Notes under the pieces: generated by a model
What the model was told of the DNA's origin: nothing
Database searches by the model: none
Seen by the model: the letters and a program-made list of their open reading frames with translations, nothing else
Position numbers and translations under genes: made by a program
Shown here: positions 6,211 through 17,300 of the stretch, one piece after another
Position numbering within the stretch: the stretch's first letter is position 1
Layout of the letters: each line of letters opens with the position of its first letter
Origin: Chitinophaga costaii
GTDB taxonomy: Bacteria > Bacteroidota > Bacteroidia > Chitinophagales > Chitinophagaceae
Direction of reading: 5' to 3'
NCBI RefSeq assembly: GCF_900094705.1
Contig: NZ_FMAR01000006.1
Coordinates: 1-64,000 of the forward strand
DNA length: 64,000 bases

Positions 6211-9081
6211 ATGGCAAAACAAAACAAGCAACGGAACCCAGTTCCCGCCGCTATCCAGGAGGAGCAGATTGAGATTATTGGCGCACGCGAGCATAACCTG
6301 AAAAACCTGGATTTGCAGTTGCCCAAAAATAAGCTGGTGGTCATCACTGGCATCAGCGGCAGCGGCAAGTCGTCCCTCGCCTTCGACACCATTTATGCAG
6401 AAGGCCAGCGTCGCTATATGGAAAGTTTTTCCGCCTACGCCCGCCAGTTTATTGGCGATATGGAAAGGCCGGATGTAGATAAAATTACCGGCCTCAGTCC
6501 TGTAATTTCCATAGAACAAAAGACGACCAACAAAAACCCGCGCTCCACAGTAGGCACCATTACAGAGATCTACGATTTCATGCGCCTGCTTTACGCCCGC
6601 ATTGGCGAAGCTTACTCCTACAACACCGGCAAGCGCATGACCCGTTTTTCTGAAGAGGAAATCATCGCACACATTTTTAAAAACTACGCGAAGAAAAAAT
6701 TGGTCGTCCTGGCCCCCCTCATCCGTGGTCGTAAAGGACATTACCGTGAACTATTTGAGCAACTGCGCAAACAGGGCTACCTCAAAGTACGGGTAGATGG
6801 CGAAATCCTCGACATGAAGGAGCGCATGCAGGTAGACCGTTATAAGATACACGATATTGAGCTAGTGGTAGACCGCATCCAGGTAGCGGAAGATGCGCGG
6901 GTACGTATTACCCAGAGCGTTCAGAAAGCGCTCACCTTGGGCAAGGGCCTGCTATTTGTGTTAGACAACGATACCAACAAACTGAGCCAGTACAGCAAAC
7001 AATTAATGTGCGAAGACACCGGCATTTCCTACGAAGAGCCGTCGCCCAATACGTTTTCCTTTAACTCGCCCTACGGGGCTTGCCCGCGCTGCAAAGGACT
7101 GGGTACCATTTACCAGATCAATATGGACGCCATCCTGCCAGACAAAACCCTGTCTATTAACGATGGCGCCCTGGCCCCACTAGGAGAGGCCCGCGACACC
7201 TTTACGTTTAAACAAGTGGCCGCCCTGGCGCGCAAATATAAATTTTCCCTCACGGCCCCCGTCGAAAAATTGTCTGACAAGGCCATGAACCTGCTACTGT
7301 TTGGCGATGAAAACGGATCGCCAGATATGGAAATTGCGTTTGAAGAAAATGAGCCAGCCACCACCTACGCCACCGATTACGAAGGGGTGGTAAACATGGT
7401 GCGCCGCTATTTTAGCGATACGTCTTCCGAACAGGTACGCTCCTGGGCCGAAAGCTTTATGCGGCTGGATACCTGCCCGGTGTGTAATGGCTCCCGCTTG
7501 CGCAAAGAGAGTCTTTACTTTAAAATAGATGGCAAACATATTTCCGAAGTGAGCAACCTGAACCTGGACAAACTGGCCGCCTGGTTCAAAGATTTGGAGC
7601 TGCGCCTCAGCAAACAGCAAAACCTCATTGCCAAAGATATTCTCAAAGAAATCCGTGAACGTACCGGCTTCCTGCTGAATGTAGGCCTGGCCTACCTTAC
7701 CCTGAACCGGCCCACCCGCTCCCTGAGCGGCGGCGAAAGCCAGCGCATCCGCCTGGCCACCCAGATTGGTTCTCAACTAATGGGCATCACCTACATCCTG
7801 GACGAACCTAGCATAGGCCTGCATCAACGCGATAATATGCAACTGATTGCCGCCCTCCGCAATCTTAAAGAAATGGGCAATACGGTAATTGTAGTGGAGC
7901 ATGACAAAGACATTATGCTGCATGCAGATCACCTGGTAGATATTGGACCTGGCGCCGGCATACACGGCGGCTCCATCATTGGCCAGGGTACGCCAGCCGA
8001 AATTCAATTGCTGGATACGCCCACCGCTGGATACCTGAACGGCAAACGCTCCGGCATAGTGCCAGACACCCGCCGAAAAGGCAATGGCAACTTCCTGGAA
8101 ATAAAAGGGGCCTCCGGCAATAACCTGAAAAACGTACACCTGAAGCTGCCCCTGGGTACCTTCATTTGCGTGACCGGCGTATCGGGCAGTGGAAAATCAA
8201 CCCTGATCAATGAAACGCTGTACCCTATTCTTTCCCAGCACTGCTACGATTCCAAAACGCCGCCCATGCCCTACAAAAGCGTGAAAGGCCTGGAACATAT
8301 AGATAAGGTAATAGAAATAGACCAGTCGCCCATTGGGCGCACACCCCGCAGTAACCCGGCTACCTACTGCGGTTTTTTCACAGACATCCGCACCCTGTTT
8401 GCCTCCGTACCCGAAGCCAAGATCCGTGGATATAACGCAGGCCGTTTTTCCTTCAATGTGAAAAGTGGCCGCTGCGATGTGTGTGAAGGAGGCGGCATGC
8501 GCGTGATTGAAATGAATTTTTTGCCAGACGTGTATGTACATTGCGAAAAATGCAATGGCCGTCGCTATAACCGAGAAACACTGGAAATCCGCTATAAAGG
8601 CAAATCTATTTCCGATGTGCTGGACATGACGGTAGACGAGGCGGTAGACTTTTTCCAGCCTGTGCCCTACATTTACCGCAAGGTAAAAACCCTGCAAGAC
8701 GTAGGCCTGGGTTATATCACACTCGGCCAGAGTGCCGTAACCCTTAGCGGCGGCGAGGCCCAGCGCGTAAAGCTGGCCACCGAACTGTCTAAAAAGGATA
8801 CCGGCAAAACCATCTACATCCTCGACGAGCCTACCACCGGTTTGCATTTCCAGGACATACAATTGCTGCTGGACGTTCTCCATAAACTAGTGGAACGCGG
8901 TAACACCGTTCTGGTAATAGAACATAATCTCGACGTGATCAAAATGGCCGACTACCTGGTGGACCTGGGTCCCGAAGGCGGCGACGGCGGCGGCACCATC
9001 CTTTGCACCGGCACCCCGGAAGTGGTGGCCGAATGCCCGGGAAGCCATACCGCCATTTTTCTGAAGAAAGAGTTGAATTAA
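6211..9081 (+). CDS. uvrA: Excinuclease ABC subunit A (UvrA)
   Basis: The 956-residue DNA-damage recognition ATPase of nucleotide excision repair works with UvrB. It has two ABC ATPase halves: Walker A at 47-54 (GISGSGKS) and at about 656 (GVSGSGKS), LSGGE signatures at about 505 and 845, and Walker B/D-loop [10 protein letters not shown] and [10 protein letters not shown]. Zinc-binding cysteine pairs are visible (CPRC/CPVC in the first half and CDVC...CEKC in the second). Full family length. The start ATG 6211 (MAKQNKQ) is chosen; an in-frame upstream ATG at 6133 would add 26 residues that look non-coding and contain TACTTTCG (6170-6177), a likely -7 box. Confidence 0.96.
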   Translation: MAKQNKQRNPVPAAIQEEQIEIIGAREHNLKNLDLQLPKNKLVVITGISGSGKSSLAFDTIYAEGQRRYMESFSAYARQFIGDMERPDVDKITGLSPVISIEQKTTNKNPRSTVGTITEIYDFMRLLYARIGEAYSYNTGKRMTRFSEEEIIAHIFKNYAKKKLVVLAPLIRGRKGHYRELFEQLRKQGYLKVRVDGEILDMKERMQVDRYKIHDIELVVDRIQVAEDARVRITQSVQKALTLGKGLLFVLDNDTNKLSQYSKQLMCEDTGISYEEPSPNTFSFNSPYGACPRCKGLGTIYQINMDAILPDKTLSINDGALAPLGEARDTFTFKQVAALARKYKFSLTAPVEKLSDKAMNLLLFGDENGSPDMEIAFEENEPATTYATDYEGVVNMVRRYFSDTSSEQVRSWAESFMRLDTCPVCNGSRLRKESLYFKIDGKHISEVSNLNLDKLAAWFKDLELRLSKQQNLIAKDILKEIRERTGFLLNVGLAYLTLNRPTRSLSGGESQRIRLATQIGSQLMGITYILDEPSIGLHQRDNMQLIAALRNLKEMGNTVIVVEHDKDIMLHADHLVDIGPGAGIHGGSIIGQGTPAEIQLLDTPTAGYLNGKRSGIVPDTRRKGNGNFLEIKGASGNNLKNVHLKLPLGTFICVTGVSGSGKSTLINETLYPILSQHCYDSKTPPMPYKSVKGLEHIDKVIEIDQSPIGRTPRSNPATYCGFFTDIRTLFASVPEAKIRGYNAGRFSFNVKSGRCDVCEGGGMRVIEMNFLPDVYVHCEKCNGRRYNRETLEIRYKGKSISDVLDMTVDEAVDFFQPVPYIYRKVKTLQDVGLGYITLGQSAVTLSGGEAQRVKLATELSKKDTGKTIYILDEPTTGLHFQDIQLLLDVLHKLVERGNTVLVIEHNLDVIKMADYLVDLGPEGGDGGGTILCTGTPEVVAECPGSHTAIFLKKELN

Positions 9082-9107
9082 AATCATAGGTTTGCCGGGC
9101 AAATCGA

Positions 9108-9137
9108 CCCGTAAAGGAGCCTGGCTCTTTTACGGGT
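9108..9137 (+). terminator. Hairpin after uvrA
   Basis: ACCCGTAAA (9108-9116) and TTTACGGGT (9129-9137) form a perfect 9-bp stem with a 12-base loop 26 bases past uvrA. The following sequence has only a weak T content, so termination may be partial. Confidence 0.5.
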
Positions 9138-9157
9138 TGTGCTTAATAGTTATACCC

Positions 9158-9643
9158 ATGCGCTTTATAAAATTTATACAATCATACTGGTATGTATTGC
9201 TATTGCCGCTGTTGTTCCTGGCCTGTGAAGACCAGACGAAAGTGTGCGATCAGACGCTGCGCAGCGACTTCAAAATGAACTTCCGCCACGATATAGACAG
9301 CACCGATTCGCAGATAGATACCGCCCTTCCCAAGTGTACCATTTATGCACTGGGTAAAGACAGCATTTACCGTAAAACCCGTGATGTTACCTACGCCACC
9401 CTCACCCTGGACCCGCTGCACGATACCTCCGCGTTTTATGTGCAGGCAGACTCCACCTCCAAAGCAGATACGCTCACCCTTATCTATACCCGTAGCCCAC
9501 ACTTTGTTTCTGCCGGCTGCGGCTTTACCACCTTCTTCGGACTGACGTCGGTAACCTGCACACATCACTCAGTAGATTCTTTACGTCTTTTACAACCTCA
9601 GATCACAACGACCAATGATACGCACGTTACGTTATACTTTTAG
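9158..9643 (+). CDS. DUF6452-like lipoprotein
   Basis: The 161-residue product has a lipoprotein signal: MRFIKFIQSYWYVLLLPLLFLAC, with the lipobox cysteine at about residue 23. The mature part has further cysteines (KVCDQ, PKCTIY, GCGFTTFFG, VTCTHH) and an all-beta look. It resembles DUF6452, a Bacteroidota family commonly found directly before a DUF6048 gene, as here; I recall this pairing and cannot search it. The ATG at 9158 is preferred to the upstream ATG at 9092, which lies before the hairpin at 9108-9137 and would bury the signal peptide. Function unknown. Confidence 0.65.
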   Translation: MRFIKFIQSYWYVLLLPLLFLACEDQTKVCDQTLRSDFKMNFRHDIDSTDSQIDTALPKCTIYALGKDSIYRKTRDVTYATLTLDPLHDTSAFYVQADSTSKADTLTLIYTRSPHFVSAGCGFTTFFGLTSVTCTHHSVDSLRLLQPQITTTNDTHVTLYF

Positions 9644-10565
9644 CATGCTCCTCTGCCTGCTGACGACCGTAGGCGTGCAAGCACAGATAAATAAATCGCA
9701 GTATAAGCCGCCGGTAAGCCTGGACTCCAGCAAGCGCAAACAACAACTGCTGACCCACGACAGCCTTCCAGTAACGGATACGGCTATACGTAAATTACCT
9801 GCAGATACGGCCCCCCGCACCGCGATACGCGATACCACCCACCACGGCGCCGCCGCCCGCGATACCGTGCACAACAAAAAACCAGTACTCACTGCAGCAG
9901 ACAGTATGGTGATGGTACCCGCAGGCCTCCGCATTGGCCTGGACATTAGCCGCTTTGTAGTGAAGTTTTTCCAACCCTATCGTACCGACATTAACATTGC
10001 CGCCGACATCCGCTGGAAGCCAGACCTTTACCTGGCCATGGAAGCAGGCTTTAACAATACCTCCCACAGCGATAGTAATTATACCTATAAAGGCAGGGGA
10101 GAATTTATTTCCATTGGTGTAGATAAAAACTTTCTGAAACGAAATAACCCCTTAGAAAAGCATATGTTTTATGGTGGGGCGCGGTATGGCTTTGCCCATA
10201 TGAGTTATGAAATTCCCACCTACACGATCTACAGCAACTATTGGAGCGCCAATGGCGATAACATTAAAGGCAGCTATCCCCGCACCAGCGCAAACGTACA
10301 CTGGATAGAACTTTTGCTGGGCTTTAAAGCAGAGATCCTGCAAAACTTTTTTATGGGCTGGAGCATCCATGAGCGCATCATGATTAACGATGTAGCTGGC
10401 AGCGCCTTTCCTCCGCTGGTGATACCCGGTTACGGTACCGGCAATAAAAAATCTCAATTTGATATGCAGTACACAATATCGTATGTGATACCGCTGTACA
10501 AAATTGCCGTTCCAAAATTTCCGAAGAAAAAAGCGGATAAGAAAAAACAAATCCCCCGACGATAA
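9615..10565 (+). CDS. DUF6048-like outer-membrane beta-barrel protein
   Basis: The 316-residue product has a signal peptide ending VQAQ at about residue 24, a low-complexity Thr/Asp/Ala-rich linker to about residue 100, then amphipathic strands (RIGLDISRF, DIRWKPDLYLAMEAGF, ISIGVDKNF, MFYGGARYGFAH, IELLLGFKAEI, YTISYVIPLY) as in an outer-membrane barrel, and a lysine-rich tail. It overlaps the preceding gene by 29 bases. Start ATG 9615 keeps the basic n-region; ATG 9645, just after the upstream stop, would leave a poor signal peptide. It resembles DUF6048, a usual neighbour of DUF6452. Function unknown. Confidence 0.65.
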   Translation: MIRTLRYTFSMLLCLLTTVGVQAQINKSQYKPPVSLDSSKRKQQLLTHDSLPVTDTAIRKLPADTAPRTAIRDTTHHGAAARDTVHNKKPVLTAADSMVMVPAGLRIGLDISRFVVKFFQPYRTDINIAADIRWKPDLYLAMEAGFNNTSHSDSNYTYKGRGEFISIGVDKNFLKRNNPLEKHMFYGGARYGFAHMSYEIPTYTIYSNYWSANGDNIKGSYPRTSANVHWIELLLGFKAEILQNFFMGWSIHERIMINDVAGSAFPPLVIPGYGTGNKKSQFDMQYTISYVIPLYKIAVPKFPKKKADKKKQIPRR

Positions 10566-10616
10566 CCTTGCGCGCCACATCTACCGCCCGGGCGCTTTAG
10601 TGTAAAAACCTTGGCG

Positions 10617-11060
10617 CTATTCCCTCACCATTTCAATATGGGGAATGCCATCTTCCAGGTACATTTCGCTGCTTTGCACAAAGCCCAGCGACTGATAAAA
10701 TTTTGTCAGATACTGCTGCGCACCGATCTTGATCGGCACCTTGCCAAAACGCTCTTCCACTACCCGGATAGACGCTTCCATGAGCTTGCGCCCTGCGCCC
10801 GTACCCCGCACGCTGGAAGCTGTTACCACGCGCCCTATGCTGGCCTTGTCCGGATATTTGACATGGGGGGCAAACAAGCGCGTATAAGCCACCAGGTCGC
10901 CTTCCAGCGTACCCATGAGGTGCAGTGCCTGCTGGTCGGCATAGTCCATGTCCTGGTAAGGGCAGTGTTGCTCCACCACAAATACCGCCGCGCGCAGGTG
11001 CAGGATGTGATACAACGCTGCCGCCGTCAATTCATCAAAAGATTTTACCGTCCAGTTCAT
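10617..11060 (-). CDS. elaA: ElaA-type GNAT N-acetyltransferase
   Basis: The 147-residue product has the GNAT core. It starts MNWTVKSFDELTAAALYHI, followed by LRAAVFVVEQHCPYQDMD, typical of the ElaA subfamily. The acetyl-CoA loop region reads IGRVVTASSVRGTGAGRKLM (V/I-x-x-x-x-RGxGxGxxLM) and the C-terminal strand GFVQSSEMYLEDGIPHIEM. Substrate unknown. It converges with the DUF6048-like gene and is separated from the M28 gene upstream by a strong terminator. Confidence 0.85.
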   Translation of the reverse strand: MNWTVKSFDELTAAALYHILHLRAAVFVVEQHCPYQDMDYADQQALHLMGTLEGDLVAYTRLFAPHVKYPDKASIGRVVTASSVRGTGAGRKLMEASIRVVEERFGKVPIKIGAQQYLTKFYQSLGFVQSSEMYLEDGIPHIEMVRE

Positions 11061-11093
11061 CCTTGTTCATTTTTGGAAAGCCGAATGTACTGA

Positions 11094-11130
11094 AAAGCCC
11101 CGGGCACACATGCCCGGGGCTTTATTTTTT
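11094..11130. terminator. Bidirectional terminator between the M28 peptidase and elaA
   Basis: AAAGCCCCGGGCA (11094-11106) and TGCCCGGGGCTTT (11111-11123) form a perfect 13-bp stem with a 4-base loop and T-rich sequence on both sides. It ends M28 transcription on the minus strand, so elaA likely has its own promoter. Confidence 0.75.
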
Positions 11131-11144
11131 CAAACGCATCATAT

Positions 11145-12494
11145 TTAGCGGCCCACTTCCGGAAACACGGCCAGGCTTTCCTGGCCACCTTCCCCCACCG
11201 CCTGCACGGCAAAGTAATAGTTGTCTTTAGAGTAAGGCAGGCGCATGTTGGTTTGCGTAGTATAGAATTTCTTTTGCCACACCGGGCTGGATGTTTCCCG
11301 CATCAGCAGGTAATATCCTTTTGCCTTCCCGTATTTGGGTGCGGACCAGCTAAGGCTGCTGAAATTAGTGAGTTCTTTCACATCTATCTTCACATCCTCC
11401 GGCGCTGCGGGCGCGCTGGCAAGGTTGGCCAGTACGGCGAGGTTCATAGCGGCATTCTTGCGCAGGTATTCATAATCCACGTACTCCGGCAGGTCGCCGT
11501 AAACAATCCCGTTTTCCGTGCGCAGGTCCTGGTGCTGGCGTTGAAAGTTCTCGTTCATTTCAGTTATTCGCACCGCCGTAAATCCCTGCTGCTGAAAGGG
11601 CGAATGGTCGCCCCCGCGCAGGAAACGGTCTGCCCGGTATTCCAGCTTTACTTCCAGTTGATCTACATAACGCTCGCTGGTTTCTTTGATGTAACGGGCC
11701 AGTTGCCTGCTTTTGCTATCGTTTTCCATACCATAGCTTCTGATACGCTTTATCAACGCCTCATCTGCCGTGGCGGGAATACCTTCACTGAATACCCGCA
11801 CTTTAGTATTATCGCTGAGCAGGGTTTGGCTGGATGTGCTTTGGCCAATGATATCATTGTTCAGCATAGCATCTATCTGCCAGTGCTCCTCCTTTGCTTT
11901 TTTGGCCATGAAGGTAGCACCCAGCAGGCCCTGCTCCTCGCCACTAACCGTTACAAATATAATGGTGGCGGGAAAAGACTGCTGGCTCATTACTCGCACC
12001 AGTTCTATTACGGCGGCAGTTCCGCTGCCATCGTCGTTAGCACCGGGAGCAGTGTGTACCCGGTCCATCACATTGGTCACCCGGCTGTCCAAGTGCCCGC
12101 TAATCACGTAAATGCGGGGATCATGCGGATCGGTGCCTTTAAGGGTGGCCACTACATTGCCCAGGCTAATGGAAGTATCCACGCGCTTGCCATCGGCAGC
12201 ATAGGTGGTGGTATCCAGTTTCACCGTAAGACGGCCTTTGGACGGACCTGCGAAAGATTCCATTTTATGCAGCACCCAGTTGCGGGCAGCGCCAATGCCC
12301 CTCCGGGTGTCTGTAATGGTGCTGATAGTACTGCGGGTATCAAACTTTACCAGTTGCAGGATGTAGCTATGTAAGCTGTCTGCATTTACCTGCGACACCA
12401 TTTGCGCAATCACGGGGTCTCGTTGTACCAGCGTTTGCGCACTACCCAGGAGTGAGCAGGCCAGCAAGCCGGGTAGCATCCATTGCTTCCTCAT
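11145..12494 (-). CDS. Secreted M28 family zinc aminopeptidase with C-terminal Fn3-like domain
   Basis: The 449-residue product has a signal peptide cleaved near GSAQ (about residue 20). The M28 metal ligands are visible: H134 in SGHLDS, D154 in GANDDGSG, the catalytic pair E186-E187 in SGEEQG, D214 in NNDIIG, and the final histidine in GGDHSPF near residue 302. After about residue 355 there is a fibronectin type III-like domain (LSWSAPKYGKAKGYYLLMR ... YYFAVQAVGEGGQE). Such enzymes trim N-terminal residues from peptides in the periplasm or outside the cell. No lipobox or secretion-tail domain is seen. Confidence 0.88.
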   Translation of the reverse strand: MRKQWMLPGLLACSLLGSAQTLVQRDPVIAQMVSQVNADSLHSYILQLVKFDTRSTISTITDTRRGIGAARNWVLHKMESFAGPSKGRLTVKLDTTTYAADGKRVDTSISLGNVVATLKGTDPHDPRIYVISGHLDSRVTNVMDRVHTAPGANDDGSGTAAVIELVRVMSQQSFPATIIFVTVSGEEQGLLGATFMAKKAKEEHWQIDAMLNNDIIGQSTSSQTLLSDNTKVRVFSEGIPATADEALIKRIRSYGMENDSKSRQLARYIKETSERYVDQLEVKLEYRADRFLRGGDHSPFQQQGFTAVRITEMNENFQRQHQDLRTENGIVYGDLPEYVDYEYLRKNAAMNLAVLANLASAPAAPEDVKIDVKELTNFSSLSWSAPKYGKAKGYYLLMRETSSPVWQKKFYTTQTNMRLPYSKDNYYFAVQAVGEGGQESLAVFPEVGR

Positions 12495-12734
12495 AAGCTA
12501 TATAGGTTTTGATTGGGTATAAAAGTAATAGGCAGCCCCACTTCTACCAAATTTTAGGGATGGGAGGAAACAGCTGTTGAACAGCGGATTTTAGCCTGCG
12601 GCAAATGCGCCACCAGTGCGGCACAACACCCCTTTCCCAGGGTTTGATGAGTGGAACCTGCGTTCAAAAAAAAAGTACGGCTTCCCGGCCCAGTCCCTAT
12701 TTTTACACCGGCAGTTTGATAAAAATATAATCGT

Positions 12735-14228
12735 ATGATCCATCCTTTTCTGACGCTTGAACATATAACGGTTCGCCATCTCGACAATACCCTTTTCCAC
12801 GACCTCTCTTGGCAGGTGGAAAAAGGCCAGCATTGGGCCATCATGGGTAGCAGCGGCGCTGGCAAGTCTGCCCTGCTAAACACTATTGCGGGCAGGTTCA
12901 ATGTCATTAACGGTACCATCCGCTATCACTTCTACGACGACTTCATAGCCACCCATCCTCAAGAGGATCCCTATTTCAATTACCGCCGCCTACTGGCCAC
13001 CGTAAGCCATCATCACCAGTTTAAAAATCTTTCCCATACCTCCGACTTTTACTATCAGCAGCGGTTCAATAGCTCCGATGCGCAGGACGCTCCCACGGTA
13101 CAGACCTATCTGTTTGGCGACGCCCCCGTAGACGCCGCCACCATGGAATGGCTCACTCCCCTGCGTATTCCATCCCTGCTACACAAGGAGCTGATCAAAT
13201 TATCTAATGGCGAAACCCGCCGTACTATGATTGCTTACGCCCTGCTACAAAAACCCCGGCTGCTTATGCTGGATAATCCTTTCATTGGGCTGGACGTGCA
13301 GGCCCGCAAGGATTTCCAGGAAATGATTAACCATATTATTGGCCTGGGTACCACCGTATTCCTGGTAACCAGCCCCCAGGAAATACCAGACATGATCACC
13401 CACGTACTTACCCTGGACGATGGAAAAGTAGCTGGTACGTATACACGCAGCGAATACCTGGCCATGCCCCATCCCACCAATAATAGCGCCGCCCTGCCCT
13501 CATTCGACAAAGACCTCGTATTGCAACTTACTGCACACGCCCCCCGCGAGCACTTTCACACCATTGTGGACATGAAGGATGTACATGTTACCTATGGTGA
13601 AGCGCAGATCCTGCAAAACATTAACTGGACAATTTTGCCCAATGACAAATGGGCTTTACTAGGCCCCAATGGCGCGGGCAAGTCTACCTTGCTCAGTCTT
13701 ATTAATGCAGACAACCCCCAGTCCTACGCCAACAACATTTCCCTCTTCGACCGCCAGCGAGGCAGCGGGGAAAGCATCTGGGACATTAAGCGCCGTATTG
13801 GCTTTGTGTCGCCGGAACTGCATCAGTATTTTACGTCCCAGGCCCACTGCCTACAGATCGTAGCCTCCGGCTTTCACGACACCATTGGCGCACTGCGGGG
13901 CAACACGCCAGAACAACTCGATATAGCAATGGGATGGATGAAAGTGCTGGACATTGATCAATATGCCAACCAGCCATTCAAACAGGTGCCGGAAAGCATT
14001 CAGCGCATTGCCCTGCTGGCCCGTGCGCTCGTGAAAAACCCACCCCTGCTGATTTTTGATGAACCCTTCCAGGGCCTCGATGCCAAACAGAAAGAACACT
14101 TCAAACAAGTAATTGCATCCCTCTGCGACGTACTGCCGGTAACGCTGATCTTTGTTACCCATTACCTCGAAGAATTGCCTGCCAGTGTAGATAAATTCCT
14201 GCGATTGGATAAAGGCCACCAGGTATAA
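12735..14228 (+). CDS. Tandem ABC ATPase, ModF-like, without visible permease
   Basis: The 497-residue protein contains two ABC nucleotide-binding domains. The first has Walker A GSSGAGKSA at 38, signature LSNGE at 156 and Walker B LLMLDNPFIGLD. The second has Walker A GPNGAGKST at 310 and Walker B LLIFDEPFQGLD. Between the second pair the usual LSGGQ is replaced by VPESI (418-422), so one composite ATP site is probably altered. No membrane segments and no permease gene are adjacent, as in ModF/PhrA-type proteins, whose roles are poorly known. TATTTTTA at 12698-12705 is a likely -7 box. A transport role should not be assumed. Confidence 0.8.
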   Translation: MIHPFLTLEHITVRHLDNTLFHDLSWQVEKGQHWAIMGSSGAGKSALLNTIAGRFNVINGTIRYHFYDDFIATHPQEDPYFNYRRLLATVSHHHQFKNLSHTSDFYYQQRFNSSDAQDAPTVQTYLFGDAPVDAATMEWLTPLRIPSLLHKELIKLSNGETRRTMIAYALLQKPRLLMLDNPFIGLDVQARKDFQEMINHIIGLGTTVFLVTSPQEIPDMITHVLTLDDGKVAGTYTRSEYLAMPHPTNNSAALPSFDKDLVLQLTAHAPREHFHTIVDMKDVHVTYGEAQILQNINWTILPNDKWALLGPNGAGKSTLLSLINADNPQSYANNISLFDRQRGSGESIWDIKRRIGFVSPELHQYFTSQAHCLQIVASGFHDTIGALRGNTPEQLDIAMGWMKVLDIDQYANQPFKQVPESIQRIALLARALVKNPPLLIFDEPFQGLDAKQKEHFKQVIASLCDVLPVTLIFVTHYLEELPASVDKFLRLDKGHQV

Positions 14229-14231
14229 ATC

Positions 14232-14265
14232 AGGCACCCACTATCAAAAGATAGGTGGGGTGCCT
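14232..14265 (+). terminator. Hairpin after the tandem ATPase gene
   Basis: AGGCACCCACTATC and GATAGGTGGGGTGCCT pair with a bulge around an AAAA loop. The T content downstream is low, so its strength is uncertain. Confidence 0.5.
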
Positions 14266-14378
14266 TACAATAATAGTTTCCTTTTCTCCATCAGTTAATT
14301 ACATAGATTTACGATCAAACTTGCCATTTTCCACTTAACTTTATCCGCAATCATTTTTATTAAAAACCTCCATAGCTT

Positions 14379-17300
14379 ATGCGTTCACCCAAAAGGCCAC
14401 TCATCCTGGCCCTACTTGTACTAATAGCATTCGTAACCGTTTCCCAAAGTTGTAAACGGCCACGAAAAACCATCAATCCTGAATTTGCCAAATATGTGGA
14501 AGCCTATACTACTGGCGTTATTTCCAAACAAAGTACGGTGCGCATCCAACTGGCCGACGGCGTGAACGTTTCGCATACCAATAATGAGCCGGTAGATAGA
14601 TCCCTCTTCGATTTTTCACCCAACATAAAAGGCAAGGCATATTGGGTAGATGCTACCACCATCGAATTTCGCCCCGACGAAAACCTGCAACCAGGCAAGG
14701 ATTACGACGTGTCTTTTAACTTGGGCAAAGTAGCCGAGGTACCCTCCGCACTGAAAACATTCGACTTCAGTTTCCGTGTCATCAAACCCGCCTTCTCTAT
14801 TAACCTAAATGGATTGAAGGCTGCCGACAATAACTCGCTCGAAAAAATGACCTTCTCCGGCCAGATCTTTACGGCAGATGTGGAAGACCCTCAAAAAATT
14901 GAACAACTCCTTAAAATAAATTATCCGGGCTCCATGTCCGCCATTACCTGGCAGCACAACCCCGCAGCGCGTCTTTCCACCTTTACCATCAGCAACATAC
15001 AGCGTGGCAGCAGCGCCCAACCCCTGGGCCTCCATTGGGACGGCAAGCCGTTGAACATAGAAACCCACGACCAGAAAGCCGTGGAAGTGCCGGCCATTGG
15101 CGATTTCAAGATACTCGACGTACGCGCCGAAAGCGAGCCGGAACAGCACCTGTTGGTACAATTTTCCGACCCCCTTAGCATGTCGCAAAGCCTCGAAGGC
15201 ATGATCAGCATTAGCAACGCTACAGACCTGCGTTACACCATCAACGGCAGTGAGGTAAGCGTATACGCTGCCGAACGCCTGGAAGGCAATTACACCGTTA
15301 ACATTGCCGAAGGCATTCTCAATATTTCTGATAAAAAACTGGCCGCCCCCTGGTCTGCCAACGTGAACTTCGAAAACACCCTGCCCAGCGTTACCATACC
15401 CGGCAAAGGCGTAATCCTGCCACAAAGCAGCAAACTGGTAATGCCCTTTGAAGCTGTGAACCTAAAAGCAGTGGATGTTACCATCATCAAGATCTATGAA
15501 AACAATATTCCCCAATACCTCCAGCGCAATACGCTAGACGGTGCAGAAGATCTCCGCCGCGTAGCCCGGCCCATCGTGGAAAAAACCGTGAACCTGGATA
15601 CCGACAAGTCTTTGAACCTGCACAAGAAAAACCGCTTTTACCTGGACCTGGAAAAGATACTGCAAACCGAACCCGGTGCCATTTACCGCGTGACCATCGG
15701 TTTCCGCAAGTCTTACGCCCTCACCAGCTGCACGGCCGCCGACTCTATTACCCGGAAAAACAGTAATAACGATGACGAAGACGACTACGAAGATTACGAC
15801 TACTACGGAGAAAAATTAGATGAAGACGATGGCTTCTGGCGCCGCTACGATAGCTATTATCCTTACGGTTATAAATGGCGGGATAAAGACGATCCCTGCA
15901 CCAACTCCTATTACAACAAAGACCGCTGGGCGTCGCGAAATATCATCGCGTCCAACATTGGCCTGATCGCCAAACGCGGAAACGACAATAGTATGCTCGT
16001 AGCCGTAACCGACATCCGCGATACCAAACCACTGATTGGGGTGGAACTGGAACTGCTGGACTACCAAAACCAGGTGATCTTTAAAACCAAAAGCGATGGA
16101 GACGGCCTGGCTACCTTCGACCTTAAACGTACGCCCTACCTGCTCATTGCCAAAAAAGACAGTGAACGTGGCTACCTGAAATTAGACGATGGCAGCTCCC
16201 TGCCCCTGAGCCGTTTTGATGTAAAGGGCGCAGAAATACAAAGCGGCATCAAAGGATTTTTATATGGAGAACGGGGCGTATGGCGGCCCGGCGATTCGCT
16301 TTTCCTCACCTTTGTACTGGAAGACAAAGACAAGAAACTGCCCGAAAATCATCCTGTAACGTTAGAACTGTATACCCCGCAGGGCCAGTTGTACAAACGC
16401 ATTAGTCAACATAATTCGCTCAACGGCTTTTACAATTTCTCTACCGCTACCGGTGCCGACGATCCTACCGGCAACTGGACGGCAAAGGTGCAGGTAGGCG
16501 GAGCCACTTTCACCAAAAACCTGAAAATAGAAACCGTAAAGCCTAACCGCTTAAAAATAAATTTAAACTTCGGCGCTCAGAACGTACTGACCAAAGTAAA
16601 TGGCGGTACCACCGGTACCCTCAACGCGCAATGGCTGTTTGGCGCTACCGCGCAAAACCTGAAAGCTAAGGTAGACGTGGCCCTCAGCGCACAAAATACC
16701 CACTTTGAAAAATGGGATGGTTACAAATTCGACGACCCTGTGGCCAAATTTGAAACGGAAAACAAAACCATTTTTGAAGGTCCCCTGAATGATGGGGGCA
16801 GCGCCACCATAAAAGCAGATTTTCCCCTAGGCAACGTAGCCCCGGGTATGCTGAAGGCCAATTTTGAAGTGAAAGTATTTGAACCCGGCGGAGATTTCAG
16901 CATCGATCATTTCTCCCTGCCTTATCATCCGTTCTCCTCTTACGCAGGCATCAAGCTACCTGAAGGCGAGCGCACCACCGGCATGCTACTCACCGATCAG
17001 CCGCATCCTGTCAGCATCGTGAATGTAGACGACAATGGCAACCTCATTGCTGGCAATCACAATGTGGAAGTAACCCTTTACCGGCTGCACTGGCGCTGGT
17101 GGTGGGATGATACGGAAAATGATTTTAGCAACTTCACCACCGACAGCTACAACCAGTTGCTGGAAAAGCAAACCATTGCGCTCAACAATGGCAAAGGCAC
17201 CTATAATTTAATGGTTAAAAGTCCTAACTGGGGTCGTTTCCTGGTAAGGGTGAAAGACCTGGAAAGTGGCCATATTACCGGCCAGTCTGTATACATCGAT

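Noticed and set aside
11253-12374. 373-codon plus-strand frame opposite the M28 peptidase
   Set aside because: Antisense shadow; all zinc ligands are on the minus strand.
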